From contig PLSV01000384.1 in NCBI GenBank assembly GCA_003165235.1, positions 2,481 to 60,407 of the forward strand: DNA of 57,927 nucleotides. Reading direction: 5' to 3'. Positions 18,239 to 26,545 of this stretch are shown here, piece by piece. The notes beneath the pieces are model-generated. The model did not search any database. It had not been told where the DNA came from and worked only from the letters and a program-made list of their open reading frames with translations. This stretch comes from Syntrophobacteraceae bacterium. GTDB lineage: Bacteria > Desulfobacterota > Syntrophobacteria > Syntrophobacterales > Syntrophobacteraceae. Every line of letters starts with the position of its first letter. Within the stretch, counting starts at the first letter, position 1. The translations under genes and the position numbers were made by a program.

Positions 18239-18520
18239 TTATTGATTAATTGAAAATACATAATAAATATTGTCGATGAACTCTGGATCACATTCAGGGT
18301 CATATCTCCATGATAGTTGTGCCATAAATCCACATGGACATTCCACATAATAGCAATTGCGATAACCAAGAGTGTCATCATTGATACTAATGAATATAGA
18401 TGCTTTGTGTTGAGGATTTTTCTCACATGGACGATACCCTATCAATTGTTTATACACATGAATTCCTTTCGTTAAATAAGATGGTAAGTGCTTTTTCCAT
18501 ATGTATAGGCATACAATCAA
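18239..18520 (-). CDS. small Cys-containing hypothetical protein
   Basis: A 93-residue frame with YRPCEKNPQH, then YRNCYYVECPCGFMAQ. The second half resembles the C-terminal knuckle of Lar-like zinc-ribbon proteins (YxVxCxxCG), but the first knuckle is incomplete. Not recognised with certainty. Competing frames overlap at 18142-18426 (minus) and 18400-18711 (plus). The codon use of this frame is AT-rich like the element. Confidence 0.35.
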   Translation of the reverse strand: MIVCLYIWKKHLPSYLTKGIHVYKQLIGYRPCEKNPQHKASIFISINDDTLGYRNCYYVECPCGFMAQLSWRYDPECDPEFIDNIYYVFSINQ

Positions 18521-18755
18521 TGCCTGTCATCTACCTAGACAATTGTGCTTCGGACGTTTTAAACCCATATTCGGCCAGTAGTAGACGCTTAATTTGCTAT
18601 AGCGTCAAACCTAATACCTTCTGGCGCTTATTCAAAACATGCTCTATCACTTCGATTGTTTCCATCATGCCTCCTTCGCAGGTGTATTCTTCATCATTTT
18701 ATTACTACTAATATTATTAATACTTAAATAAAACCTAATTGTGAAAGGATCACCC

Positions 18756-18965
18756 ATGGAAGAGAAAAAAAGATTACAGCCAATCGTTGAATCTCAGCGC
18801 AAGATCATCAACCTTAACCGGTTGGAGATAGAAAAATTAATGACTCAACTGGTCGGACAAGTAGTGTCCTTGTAGACCAAGAATTCAGCGCTGCCTTACG
18901 ACCAGCGCCGGGAATTGACGGTTAAAGTTTGTCGGTTGCTCCTTGGTATGCTTGGCGGTCAATAA
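18756..18965 (+). other. small ORF with an in-frame amber codon
   Basis: ATG at 18756 after AAAGGAT opens a 39-codon frame (MEEKKRLQPIVESQ..., charged and helical) ending in TAG at 18873. The same frame continues without a stop for 29 more codons (TKNSALPYDQRRELTVK, then a leucine-rich end) to TAA at 18963. The combined product would be about 69 residues. It could be a short gene, a gene broken by one nonsense change, or a readthrough gene. It precedes the serine recombinase. Confidence 0.4.
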
Positions 18966-19298
18966 CGATAAACTTACTGATACGGGACAGGTTAGTTAAT
19001 CCCGTCTGGCCGGGCGTAAAATTCCGCCCTTGAGTTTTAACTGTCTGGCCTCTGGCTACATTTTTTCTTCTTTTGGGAGATAACCCTGCATGACATTGTT
19101 ATGCGCCCGGCCTGACTAATCCCCTCCGCCCGGCGTCCGGCTCATCGCCGAATAAGAAAAGATATTATACCAATAAATGCAGCATCTTATCCATAATGTA
19201 GTGTTACATTCTACGGAATACAACAATATAAGTCTTGACAAACGCCGATGGAGCCTGTAGAAAGGAGGCAACGATAAACAAAAGGGAGCAAACGGGAC
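18966..19298. other. GC-rich hairpin region upstream of the serine recombinase
   Basis: 333 bp without a gene but with several inverted repeats: ACGGGA...TCCCGT near 18983-19005, GGGCG...CGCCC at 19012-19030, and a perfect GGCCGGGCG (19008-19016) with CGCCCGGCC (19104-19112). It stands out from the AT-rich surroundings. It could be a structured RNA, a terminator set or a recombination site. Confidence 0.45.
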
Positions 19299-19982
19299 AT
19301 GGAAGAGCGAATCAGAGCATATGCTTACATCCGAGTGAGCGGGAAATCCCAACTTACCGGGAATGGGTTCGACAGGCAGGAAGAAACGATACTGGCGTAT
19401 GCGGCAAAATCGGGTTACGAGATCGTGGAGGTATTCAAGGAAGAAGCAGTATCTGGTACTAAAGGCGAAGCCGACAGACCCGCTTTCCAAGAGATGATGA
19501 CCGCGATACTCCGTGATGGCATTAGGACAGTAATCATCGAAGGGTTGGACAGATTGGCTCGTGAATACCGTATTCAGGAAACCTTGCTCATATATTTAGC
19601 ATCAAAGGGGGTGACCCTGATATCTGCACGAACCGAAGAAGATGTGACCGAGGCGATTCACTCTGACCCCATGAGAAAGGCCCTTGTCCAAATCCAAGGG
19701 ATTTTTTCCGAACTGGAAAAGAATCTCCTCGTCAAGAAATTGCGGAATGCCCGTGAAAAAGTTCGCTCCGAGAAGGGCAAATGTGAAGGGCGGAAAGGCT
19801 ATATGGAATCTGAGCAGCATGAGGAACTGCTCAAAAGGATCAAGGAACTACGGCGCAAAAAACCCAAACAGAAAAGGATGACCTACCAACAGGTTGCCGA
19901 CAGACTGAATGAAGAAGGCTTTAAAACGGCGTCCGGCAAGCCATTCACGTCAATGATCGTGGTCAACTTGCTTAGGGCCTAA
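19299..19982 (+). CDS. serine recombinase (resolvase/invertase family)
   Basis: A 227-residue small serine recombinase. The N-terminal catalytic domain has YIRVSGKSQ (catalytic Ser at about residue 14), GFDRQEE, EAVSGTKGEADRPAFQEMM and VIIEGLDRLARE (Arg-rich active site). The C-terminal part has a basic linker and a helix-turn-helix-like TYQQVADRLNEEGFKTASGKPFT. It sits 95 bp upstream of the tyrosine integrase region in the element. It may resolve multimers or control an inversion. The target site is unknown. Confidence 0.92.
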   Translation: MEERIRAYAYIRVSGKSQLTGNGFDRQEETILAYAAKSGYEIVEVFKEEAVSGTKGEADRPAFQEMMTAILRDGIRTVIIEGLDRLAREYRIQETLLIYLASKGVTLISARTEEDVTEAIHSDPMRKALVQIQGIFSELEKNLLVKKLRNAREKVRSEKGKCEGRKGYMESEQHEELLKRIKELRRKKPKQKRMTYQQVADRLNEEGFKTASGKPFTSMIVVNLLRA

Positions 19983-20136
19983 AAAATTCCCGGCGACATC
20001 CCGATTTCACTCATTTCTTAAAACATATTTGACTTGTGGAAGCGATAACCAGTAACTCCACAAGGCTGATTTCAAAATGAGAACACGGGATGACCGCCAA
20101 CAATACAATCTTCCTCCAGGAGGAAAGGAGAGATGT

Positions 20137-21387
20137 ATGCTTGGTCGGATCAAAACGGATCAAACGTGTCCTGTGTGCGGTAGCAAGTTTCGGGATAACC
20201 ATGTAGATGGGCTGACATGCTCTAACCATCCCGACCAGTATGCTACCCGTTTTAAACTGAAATTCAGGAAGGACGGTAAAGAAATTTGTAGGAGGTATAG
20301 GTCATACACGGATGCAACGGATGACCTGACCGGATTCAGGTTTAAGGTGAATGAGAACACTTTTGATTTTCGGGACTACCAAACCTCGAACCCGCTTTCT
20401 TTTTCAAACTTAGCAGACCAGTACATTGCGAAAAACCCAAACAAAGTTGATTATAAGCAGTTGAACAACATCAAAAGTTTCTTGGATAGAGCGAAGGAAG
20501 AATGGAAAGATCGGAACATCAAGACCATCAAATACGCCGATATTGAAGATTTTTTGGACAAGCAGAGAAAACTTTGCGACAAAGATAAACCCTTGGGAGA
20601 ACGGAGGGATATTGCCGGTAAAACACGCCATGAGATTAATTCATGCCTCCGTTGTTTCTGGAGATGGGTCACAAGGCGTGTAGAACTTAAGCCTCATGAA
20701 ATACCAATGTTTCCGACTGTCGCGTATGAACTTGGATGGCGAAATATCGTGGAAAAGGAGATTCAAGAATCCATACTTGACGAGGTATATAGGATTTCGC
20801 ACCACATAAACTCCAAAATCTACATTGGGATACGATGGCTGGCGACCTACATTGCTTTTCGCCCTGCTGAACTGCTATCCATCCTGGAAAGAGACATCTT
20901 CATTGCCGGTGGCTTCATTGCGATCAGAGACTCCAAGGCGATGAAAAGTGAGGGGAAACCAAAACCCATTCCGTTGACTGATGAGGATTTGGAGATGCTC
21001 AGGTCATCTTCAGTGCGGGGTCTCCATGACCTGCCGTTCTTCCGCCACAATGAAGCATCGGCAAAACGTGGGGGCGGCAAGAAAGCAAAGGCAGGGGACG
21101 TGTTCGGGAAAAAGTACCTTTATAGGTGGTGGAAGCGGGCATGCAAGAACTTGGGCATCAAGGATGTTGACCTTTATGGAGGGACAAAGCATTCTTCTGC
21201 TACGGCGCTGGCGGATTATTTTTCACCTGAACAGATCATCAAAGCAACCATGCACGAAACGAATGACGCTTTTAAACGGTACTGCCAAGTACGGCCAGAA
21301 CACGTGAAAAAAATTTATGAGCATACGAGAAAGAAAAAGGGACAACCCGACCAGAGACTGACCCCTGACCCCCGGTTGACCCCCTAA
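20137..21387 (+). CDS. tyrosine recombinase (integrase) of the tRNA-Pro element
   Basis: A 416-residue integrase. The N-terminus carries a zinc-knuckle-like CPVCGSKF...CSNHPD. A SAM-like core-binding domain spans about 110-200. The catalytic domain has AFRPAELLSI (first Arg), a Lys-bearing RDSKAMKSEGKPKPIPL beta-hairpin, YGGTKHSSATAL (His; the second Arg of the usual HxxR is not visible at the standard place), MHETNDAFKRYCQV (His and nucleophile Tyr). The ATG at 20137 follows GGAGGAAAGGAG. Its C-terminal codons (RLTPDPRLTP) are written by the TGACCCC repeat. It lies next to the intact tRNA-Pro, its likely target. Confidence 0.9.
   Translation: MLGRIKTDQTCPVCGSKFRDNHVDGLTCSNHPDQYATRFKLKFRKDGKEICRRYRSYTDATDDLTGFRFKVNENTFDFRDYQTSNPLSFSNLADQYIAKNPNKVDYKQLNNIKSFLDRAKEEWKDRNIKTIKYADIEDFLDKQRKLCDKDKPLGERRDIAGKTRHEINSCLRCFWRWVTRRVELKPHEIPMFPTVAYELGWRNIVEKEIQESILDEVYRISHHINSKIYIGIRWLATYIAFRPAELLSILERDIFIAGGFIAIRDSKAMKSEGKPKPIPLTDEDLEMLRSSSVRGLHDLPFFRHNEASAKRGGGKKAKAGDVFGKKYLYRWWKRACKNLGIKDVDLYGGTKHSSATALADYFSPEQIIKATMHETNDAFKRYCQVRPEHVKKIYEHTRKKKGQPDQRLTPDPRLTP
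21358..21386 (+). repeat. GACCCCTGACCCC repeat near right end
   Basis: CTGACCCCTGACCCCC followed by GGTTGACCCCC, matching 15698-15724 in the same orientation. It overlaps the last integrase codons and ends about 50 bp from the attR repeat. Confidence 0.55.
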
Positions 21388-21437
21388 TAGAACCTATCTT
21401 TATTGAATCAACTTACTGAAATCACTAAGTAAATAGA

Positions 21438-21462
21438 ATCGGGACGACTGGATTCGAACCAG
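21438..21462 (+). repeat. attR-like direct repeat
   Basis: 25 bp, the 3' portion of the intact tRNA-Pro gene, repeated at 15634-15658 with one mismatch. It marks the right junction of the element. Confidence 0.85.
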
Positions 21463-21512
21463 CGACCTCTGCGTCCCGAACGCAGCGCTCTACCAAGCTG
21501 AGCCACGTCCCG
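21439..21512 (-). tRNA. tRNA-Pro (anticodon CGG)
   Basis: A cloverleaf is readable on the minus strand. The 7-bp acceptor CGGGACG/CGTCCCG is perfect, the D-arm is GCTC/GAGC, the anticodon stem CTGCG/CGCAG encloses loop TTCGGGA with anticodon CGG, and the T-arm is GCTGG-TTCGAAT-CCAGT. The discriminator is A. The CCA end is not encoded. Its 3' half is the integration target of the adjacent element. Confidence 0.95.
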
Positions 21513-21859
21513 ATCTAATCGTGCCGTTTATTTATCAAAATTCCCCTACCCTGTCCACATTCTTTTGGATTGAGAAAAACCCGGAGATCGATCTCAGTGG
21601 AACAATTCAGCATGCAAAGTCGTGCTTGAGGCGCAACAGACCATTATCTTCAATAAAAGGGGCAAGAAGCAGAAGCAGGAAGCGGGAAGGAAGGACGGTT
21701 TTTTAACCCTGTTTCAGCAGGGTGATAAGAAACGGTTCTCTGGTGGGAGAAACGCGTGAACGTTGATGTTGGACTTCCAATCCTTTTTCATCGCCCTGTT
21801 GAGGCCTCACACTGCTCTTTCTTTGCTCCCCGCTTCCTGCTTCCTGGAAGGAGATAAAT
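21513..21859. other. intergenic region between tRNA-Pro and channel gene
   Basis: 347 bp that should hold the tRNA promoter (minus strand) and the channel promoter. ACCCTG-TTTCAG-CAGGGT near 21705-21723 is a short hairpin without a U-tract. No gene was seen. Confidence 0.4.
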
Positions 21860-22993
21860 GTGTCCATCGCTATAATGCTGGCCGGCGCTTTTCTCATAGT
21901 TCTCGTGCTGTGGGAAGCGTTCGAAACCATTATTTTCCCGCGCCGGGTCACTCGACGGATGCGGATGACGCGCATTTTTTACCGGGTGACGTGGCGCGCC
22001 TGGAAACGGATTGTACATCTGATGCCGGCCGGACGGCCGAGCGAGAATTTGTTGAGCATCTACGGGCCGCTTTCCCTGATAGTGCTCCTGAGTTTGTGGG
22101 CGTTCACGCTGATGCTGGGATTTGGGCTCATGCATTGGGGGGCCGCAGCCATATCCGAAAACCGGGAAAGCTTCGCCACAACCCTATATTACAGCGGAAC
22201 GACTTTCTTCACACTGGGACTGGGCGATGTGCGGCCGCTTTCGACTTTCGCACGACTGCTGACGGTAGCCGAGGCGGGAACGGGACTTGGTTTTCTGGCG
22301 ATTATAATCGGCTACCTGCCGGGTCTTAATAACTCCTTTTCCAGGCGTGAGGTCAACATTTCTCTTCTGGACGCCCGCGCCGGTTCGCCGCCCACGGCGG
22401 CTGAAATGCTGCACAGGCACAATGACGAGTACGGCATGGAATCGATCCGGGAGCTTTTGCATGAGTGGGAGAGATGGTCTGCGGAATTGCTCGAAAGCCA
22501 CCTGTCATATCCGGTGCTGGCCTATTTTCGGTCTCAACACGATAATCAGTCGTGGCTCGCAGCGCTCACGTCGATCCTCGATACAAGCGCATTGGTAATG
22601 GTTGGCCTCGAAGGGGCCCGCGCGCGTCAGGCGCAACTGACTTTCGCCATGGCGAGGCATGCTGTTGTGGATCTTTGCCTGATTTTCGGAGTTACGCCCC
22701 GCTGGCCCGAGCCTGACCGCCTTACACCCGCTCAACTGACGAACTTGAGATCCAGGTTATTGGCGGCTGGTTTGATCCCCCGGACGGGAGATGAAGCGGA
22801 CCTGAAGTTAATGGAATTGCGCGGCATGTACGAGCCTTTTATCTTTGCCCTCTCAACGCATTTTCGCCTGGCCCTGCCTCCGTGGGTCCCCGAATCCGCG
22901 ATCGCCGACAACTGGCAGGCGAGCGTATCGACCCCGGAACGAGGCCAGTTAAGGGTTATTTCGTCACGCAGTAGGAGTGAGAGGCACTTTTAG
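21860..22993 (+). CDS. two-TM ion channel (potassium-channel-like) protein
   Basis: A 377-residue protein with hydrophobic segments at about 1-22, 70-95 and 135-152. A pore loop FATTLYYSGTTFFTLGLGDVRP (about 113-134) aligns with the K+ channel filter (TxxTVGYGD) but reads TLGLGD. The long cytoplasmic C-terminal domain (about 165-377) is unrecognised, with helical and acidic segments. An SD (AAGGAG) precedes the start. Pieces of a second copy of the C-terminal region are found at 23426-23530 and 26546-26708. The altered filter means K+ selectivity is uncertain. Confidence 0.78.
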   Translation: MSIAIMLAGAFLIVLVLWEAFETIIFPRRVTRRMRMTRIFYRVTWRAWKRIVHLMPAGRPSENLLSIYGPLSLIVLLSLWAFTLMLGFGLMHWGAAAISENRESFATTLYYSGTTFFTLGLGDVRPLSTFARLLTVAEAGTGLGFLAIIIGYLPGLNNSFSRREVNISLLDARAGSPPTAAEMLHRHNDEYGMESIRELLHEWERWSAELLESHLSYPVLAYFRSQHDNQSWLAALTSILDTSALVMVGLEGARARQAQLTFAMARHAVVDLCLIFGVTPRWPEPDRLTPAQLTNLRSRLLAAGLIPRTGDEADLKLMELRGMYEPFIFALSTHFRLALPPWVPESAIADNWQASVSTPERGQLRVISSRSRSERHF

Positions 22994-23158
22994 TCCTTCC
23001 GTGAACCATATTCACTGCAGGCGGCGGGACCCGCTTCGAGGATCGTCGAAATTATGAGCCGCGTAGCGGCGAGGAGGTGTGGGGGGGGGGCGCAACTCCT
23101 CACGCTTCAGAAAACATCACCTGATACTTTCTGCCACCTCGCTCCACGCTGGAGATAG

Positions 23159-23429
23159 TTACTTGCAGTTTGCCGGGTAGGCCGTGCAAGCCAAATTGAC
23201 GAGGACAGAGATGTTGTTGGAGGTGAAAGGGCTGGCGCCCTGTTCCTTGATTGCATCGGTATCCCAACTGGTGACGCCAACTACGGTATTGAACGTCGAA
23301 TCTGTACCAAAAGTCGCACCATTCAGGGCAGCCGCGCGTCCAAGGTTCACAACCTCCGGACCACCGCTCGATCCACCTGTCTGCCTCGATCCCCATATCG
23401 TGTTGTTGGAATAGCTGCTGCTCACGAAC
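23159..23429 (-). pseudogene. C-terminal fragment of a trypsin-like serine protease
   Basis: The frame on the minus strand reads FVSSSYSNNTIWGSRQTGGS then SGGPEVVNLGR and ends GVTSWDTDAIKEQGASP...NLACTAYPANCK. GGSSGGP is the catalytic-serine motif of secreted trypsin-like proteases, and VVGVTSW plus the final Cys residues fit the family's C-terminus. His and Asp catalytic parts are missing; upstream sequence switches abruptly at about 23429 to channel-gene sequence. It is a broken gene. Confidence 0.7.
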
Positions 23430-23530
23430 TTGAGAACCACGTTAATGGCGGTTGGTTTGGGACCCCGTGCGGGAGATGAAGCGGACCTGAAGTTGATGGA
23501 ATTGCGCGGCATGTGCGAGTCTTTTATTCC
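23426..23530 (+). repeat. duplicated fragment of the channel gene (segment 3)
   Basis: Strongly similar to 22741-22845 of the intact channel gene. It begins at ACGAACTTGAGA exactly where the other duplicated fragment (26546-26708) leaves off. It is noncoding here. Confidence 0.8.
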
Positions 23531-23644
23531 GGCTCTGTTTGCATGTTGTGTTGATTGTAGCTTAGCGCTGCGATATACTGCTTCTCGCATCGGGAGGCAG
23601 TATGGATAGAGATGGAAATGACCCCATCTTCCTATCCAGAACGT

Positions 23645-23721
23645 TGATGAGTATAACCATAGCCTCAAAAGCTCGATGGTTCAACGGAGTGGCTGCCAAA
23701 TACCTTCCGAACCGCATTTAA
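23645..23721 (+). pseudogene. C-terminal remnant of a DDE transposase
   Basis: One frame reads NVDEYNHSLKSSM and, after a frame change, RWFNGVAAKYLPNRI then stop. This matches the common transposase ending HSxLKxWMxRFNGVATKYLxNYLxW. Only about 25 residues survive. It supports IS activity in this scrambled interval. Confidence 0.45.
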
Positions 23722-24040
23722 GCCCGCCAATGGCCGTTCTTCTTACCTGGTGACATTCCAGCCAGGAATTCATTCGGCGTGATGGAATAAGATCTCTGGC
23801 TCCGTTCACAGGATGAATGGGATGACTTAATGCCAAAGAGAGACAACGAAGAACGGCCAACCGGCACCGTCAAAGGTGATTTTATTGTCTCCCCGGAGGT
23901 TGTGGAACGCGGCGAGAGGGTGGACGCGCTACCCGCGCAGGCGGAGTTGAGGCTGCCTTCAGACCGCCTTTTTTGAGAACCTGAATGCCCCCATGCCACC
24001 CGCTGGCTCTCCTTGACCAACCGGTAGCAAAGGATGGTTG
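23722..24040. other. intergenic region upstream of radical SAM gene
   Basis: About 320 bp. A 48-codon frame at 23830-23976 (starting MPKRDNEERPTGTV) has no recognisable homology and no strong SD. The region should contain the radical SAM promoter. Nothing else was seen. Confidence 0.4.
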
Positions 24041-25531
24041 ATGCATGTCTTCATGGTGTACGTCCGGGATGAAAAATTTTCCCAACTACTCCCGGAGGAG
24101 TTGAACGATTCCCGGTCTGACGATGGCCGGATCAAAGTGATAGCCTTTCCACCCCTGGGAATCCAGACGCTGGCGCCGGTGCTGCGCCTCCACGGCCACC
24201 GGGTGAGGCTGTTCGATACCTGTCACCCGCAGATGCAGGCGGAGCACATCTCCCGGGCTGTGGAAGAGGAGCGCCCCGACGTCATTGCCCTCTCCTGCCT
24301 CTCGACGAGCACCTACCCGGCGCTCAAAAACCTGGCCAGACGGCTAAGATCCGCCGCCCCGAAAATCTCCCTTATCGCAGGCGGCGCTTTCGTCACCATG
24401 AATGCGGACCGCATCCTCCAGGACTGCCCTGACCTGGACTGCTTAGGGATCGGAGAGGGCGAAGAACTCCTGCCGGACTACCTGGACAAGCTCGACGACC
24501 CGGGTGCAGTAGCCGGTCTGGTCTGGCGTGACGCCGGAGAGATTGTTAGAAACAACCCACGTCCACTCCTGCAGGACCTGAATAAGTTTCCTTACCCTGA
24601 CCGCACCAGCCTGCCCATAGACTACATAGAATCCTTGCCACTCGATGTCCCCGGAGTTATCTCCCTGGATAAATTCTGCACCATGCAGACTTCTCGAGGC
24701 TGCCCCTATTCCTGCATCTACTGCAATATCCCGGCCCTGTGTCAGGGCAAATGGCGCTACCGTTCCTCGGAACACGTCCTGGGAGAAATGCAGCAACTCG
24801 ACGATTTGGGTTATGGCGAGATTTATCTGACCGATGATCACTTTCTCATAAACCGCAAGCGCATTGGCGAAATTTGTGGGGGCATCATTAAGCGCCACTT
24901 CAAGTTCGGATGGGGCTGCGAAGGACGAGTGGATGCAGTGGCTGTGGATCAACTGCCGCTAATGAAAAAGGCCAACTGCAATTCTCTGGCTTTCGGGGTT
25001 GAGGCGGGTACGCAAAAGGTCCTGGACCGGCTGCATAAGAACCAGACGCTGAAACAGGTGGCCCACGCGATCAGTGAAGCGAAGCGGCACGGCATCGACA
25101 GGGTGCACGGCTTTTTTATCATTGGCTCTCCCGGCGAGACCGCGAAGGATATCATCGCCAGCTTCCGTTTTGCCGCCCGGCTGCAGGTGGACACTTTCGG
25201 CTTTAGCCGTCTGTGCGCCTACCGGGGCGCCCCCTTATGGCAGGAGTATATCGACCGCGGGATCATTGACGACGGACGGGATTGGCACAAATCGTTCAAG
25301 TGCACAGACATCGACCACACCGCCCTATCCAACGCCGCGATAAACCGAGTCCGCACGAAAGGCTACGCCTTGCTGTTCGCCCACCGGATTTTCTGGCGCC
25401 CCGTCCGCACTTACAAGCTCCTGCGCCTTCTCGGTAAGCATATGAAGGGGTCTGATATCTTTAAATTGCTCTGGAGTCCCTTTCGACGGCAGACTTTGAG
25501 CCAAACCCCGAGATCCCGGCTTGATGATTGA
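24041..25531 (+). CDS. B12-binding domain radical SAM protein
   Basis: A 496-residue enzyme of the cobalamin-binding radical SAM class. The N-terminal part (about 1-150) is a B12-binding Rossmann-like domain with FPPLGIQTLAPVLRLHGHRV, DVIALSCLSTSTYP, GGAFVTMN and DCLGIGEGEELLP. The radical SAM domain has CPYSCIYC near residue 230 (CxxxCxxC), then EIYLTDDHFLINRKR, GCEGRVDAV, LAFGVEAGTQKVLDRLHK and FFIIGSPGET. The C-terminal 100 residues are basic. The substrate is unknown. Start ATG with AAAGGATG upstream. It is the one intact gene in an interval of remnants. Confidence 0.88.
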   Translation: MHVFMVYVRDEKFSQLLPEELNDSRSDDGRIKVIAFPPLGIQTLAPVLRLHGHRVRLFDTCHPQMQAEHISRAVEEERPDVIALSCLSTSTYPALKNLARRLRSAAPKISLIAGGAFVTMNADRILQDCPDLDCLGIGEGEELLPDYLDKLDDPGAVAGLVWRDAGEIVRNNPRPLLQDLNKFPYPDRTSLPIDYIESLPLDVPGVISLDKFCTMQTSRGCPYSCIYCNIPALCQGKWRYRSSEHVLGEMQQLDDLGYGEIYLTDDHFLINRKRIGEICGGIIKRHFKFGWGCEGRVDAVAVDQLPLMKKANCNSLAFGVEAGTQKVLDRLHKNQTLKQVAHAISEAKRHGIDRVHGFFIIGSPGETAKDIIASFRFAARLQVDTFGFSRLCAYRGAPLWQEYIDRGIIDDGRDWHKSFKCTDIDHTALSNAAINRVRTKGYALLFAHRIFWRPVRTYKLLRLLGKHMKGSDIFKLLWSPFRRQTLSQTPRSRLDD

Positions 25532-25542
25532 CTCATACTAAG

Positions 25543-25560
25543 TTGCGCTCAAGTTGAGGC
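25543..25560 (+). repeat. AAGTTGCG-CAAGTTG short repeat
   Basis: AAGTTGCGCTCAAGTTG just after the radical SAM stop resembles AAGTTGCGTTCAAGTTG at 57908. It is probably the end of a dispersed repeat. Confidence 0.4.
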
Positions 25561-26297
25561 AACCGAAAAGAGCGGGGAAGTGACTTCCCCGCACCCCACC
25601 TGGTCCTGATAGGTGCGCATTGCCCCGGTGAAATCGCCGGAGAGCGCCTTGCGCTTTATGACCGCGCTCCAGAGCTTGTCGTTGTTCTCGCCGAGCTGAT
25701 ATCGGAACACATCACCACTCCAGCCGTGCTTTGAGCCATAGTCGGCTGTTTCGTTATCCATCCGGTCGCGCACGTTTTGAAGGCGTTGCGGATTATTCCA
25801 GTTTGCCTCGGCCTCGTTTACCAGGTCGGCCATAATGGCCGTGTGCGTATTCCATTCCCAAGCCTTCGTTTGGGCAGCGGCGTATCTCGCCATGCCATCA
25901 AGCTCCGCCCGACCCTGCGCGTACTCGCCTCGTCGAACGCCTTTTGCTGCATCATATTCGGCAGGCCGGATTTTATCTGCGAGCGAAGGTCGTTCATCTG
26001 TTGTTGGAATGCCGGGAACTGCGCCTCGGCGTCCTTGCCTTCGAGCTTCATGTAATTCTGGTAGATCTCACGGGCTGCCGGCGAAAAGTGATTCACATAA
26101 ACGTCATTGACCTTCGTCTCATTGGCGAGTTGCTGGCGCTGCACTGCGTGCTGCATGAGCCGATCGCAGGCCTGGCCGAGCATAGCCCCCACCTGGCCGC
26201 CAAAGCTCTCAGGCGTTGCCCGGTCGATAGTATTGTAGGCGAGCTCGCCCCTGGGCATCACCGACTGCACAAAATCGCTGTTTGGAACTACCGGCAT
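25549..26297 (-). pseudogene. phage virion/tail-associated gene with internal frameshift
   Basis: Two frames together give a continuous helical protein. The N-terminal frame (25818-26297) starts MPVVPNSDFVQSVMPRGELA and contains VNHFSPAAREIYQNYMKLEGKDAE and QQKAFDEAS. The C-terminal frame (25549-25893) continues MARYAAAQTKAWEWNTHTAI and ends abruptly after MRTYQDQVGCGEV. The switch lies near 25900-25915. The style is that of long internal-virion or tail proteins of phages. Much of the C-terminus is missing. No other phage genes remain. Confidence 0.5.
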
Positions 26298-26545
26298 AAT
26301 AATCTGGTCCCTCCGTTCACCGTCCGTTAGCGGAATTTAGAAATCCAGTCCCACATCGCGTCAACAGCATGCCACAAAAGGATTTGGCTCTGCAAAACGG
26401 CAACCAGAAGCGGCAAAAAGCAGAGATATAGAAAATCTTTCACGGTGGAGTGGATTGAATGAAGAGAGGGTGAACAAGGCCTGGATCGACTCAGTACATC
26501 TGATTGTTGAAACAATAGGCGCCGTCAGTTTAATTGGCTGTGGGC

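Larger units (their letters stand above)
15634..21462. mobile_element. tRNA-Pro integrative element, about 5.8 kb
   Basis: Bounded by 25-bp direct repeats copied from the 3' end of tRNA-Pro(CGG). The intact tRNA gene is at the right end and a tyrosine integrase sits next to it, the standard arrangement of tRNA-targeted islands. Cargo: a Cys-cluster protein with a UDG-like protein, a HUH-type protein, small ORFs, and a serine recombinase. The left two-thirds is visibly AT-richer than the flanks. Similar GACCCCTGACCCCC sequences lie 40-50 bp inside each end and may be integrase arm sites. There are no conjugation or capsid genes, so it would need a helper or is a satellite. Confidence 0.85.

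Noticed and set aside
21705-21723. Terminator ACCCTG-TTTCAG-CAGGGT
   Set aside because: Stem of only 6 bp and no T-run after it on either strand.
23830-23976. 48-codon ORF MPKRDNEERP as a CheB-type start
   Set aside because: Only the first few residues have such a flavour; no GIGASAGG motif follows and no SD is convincing.
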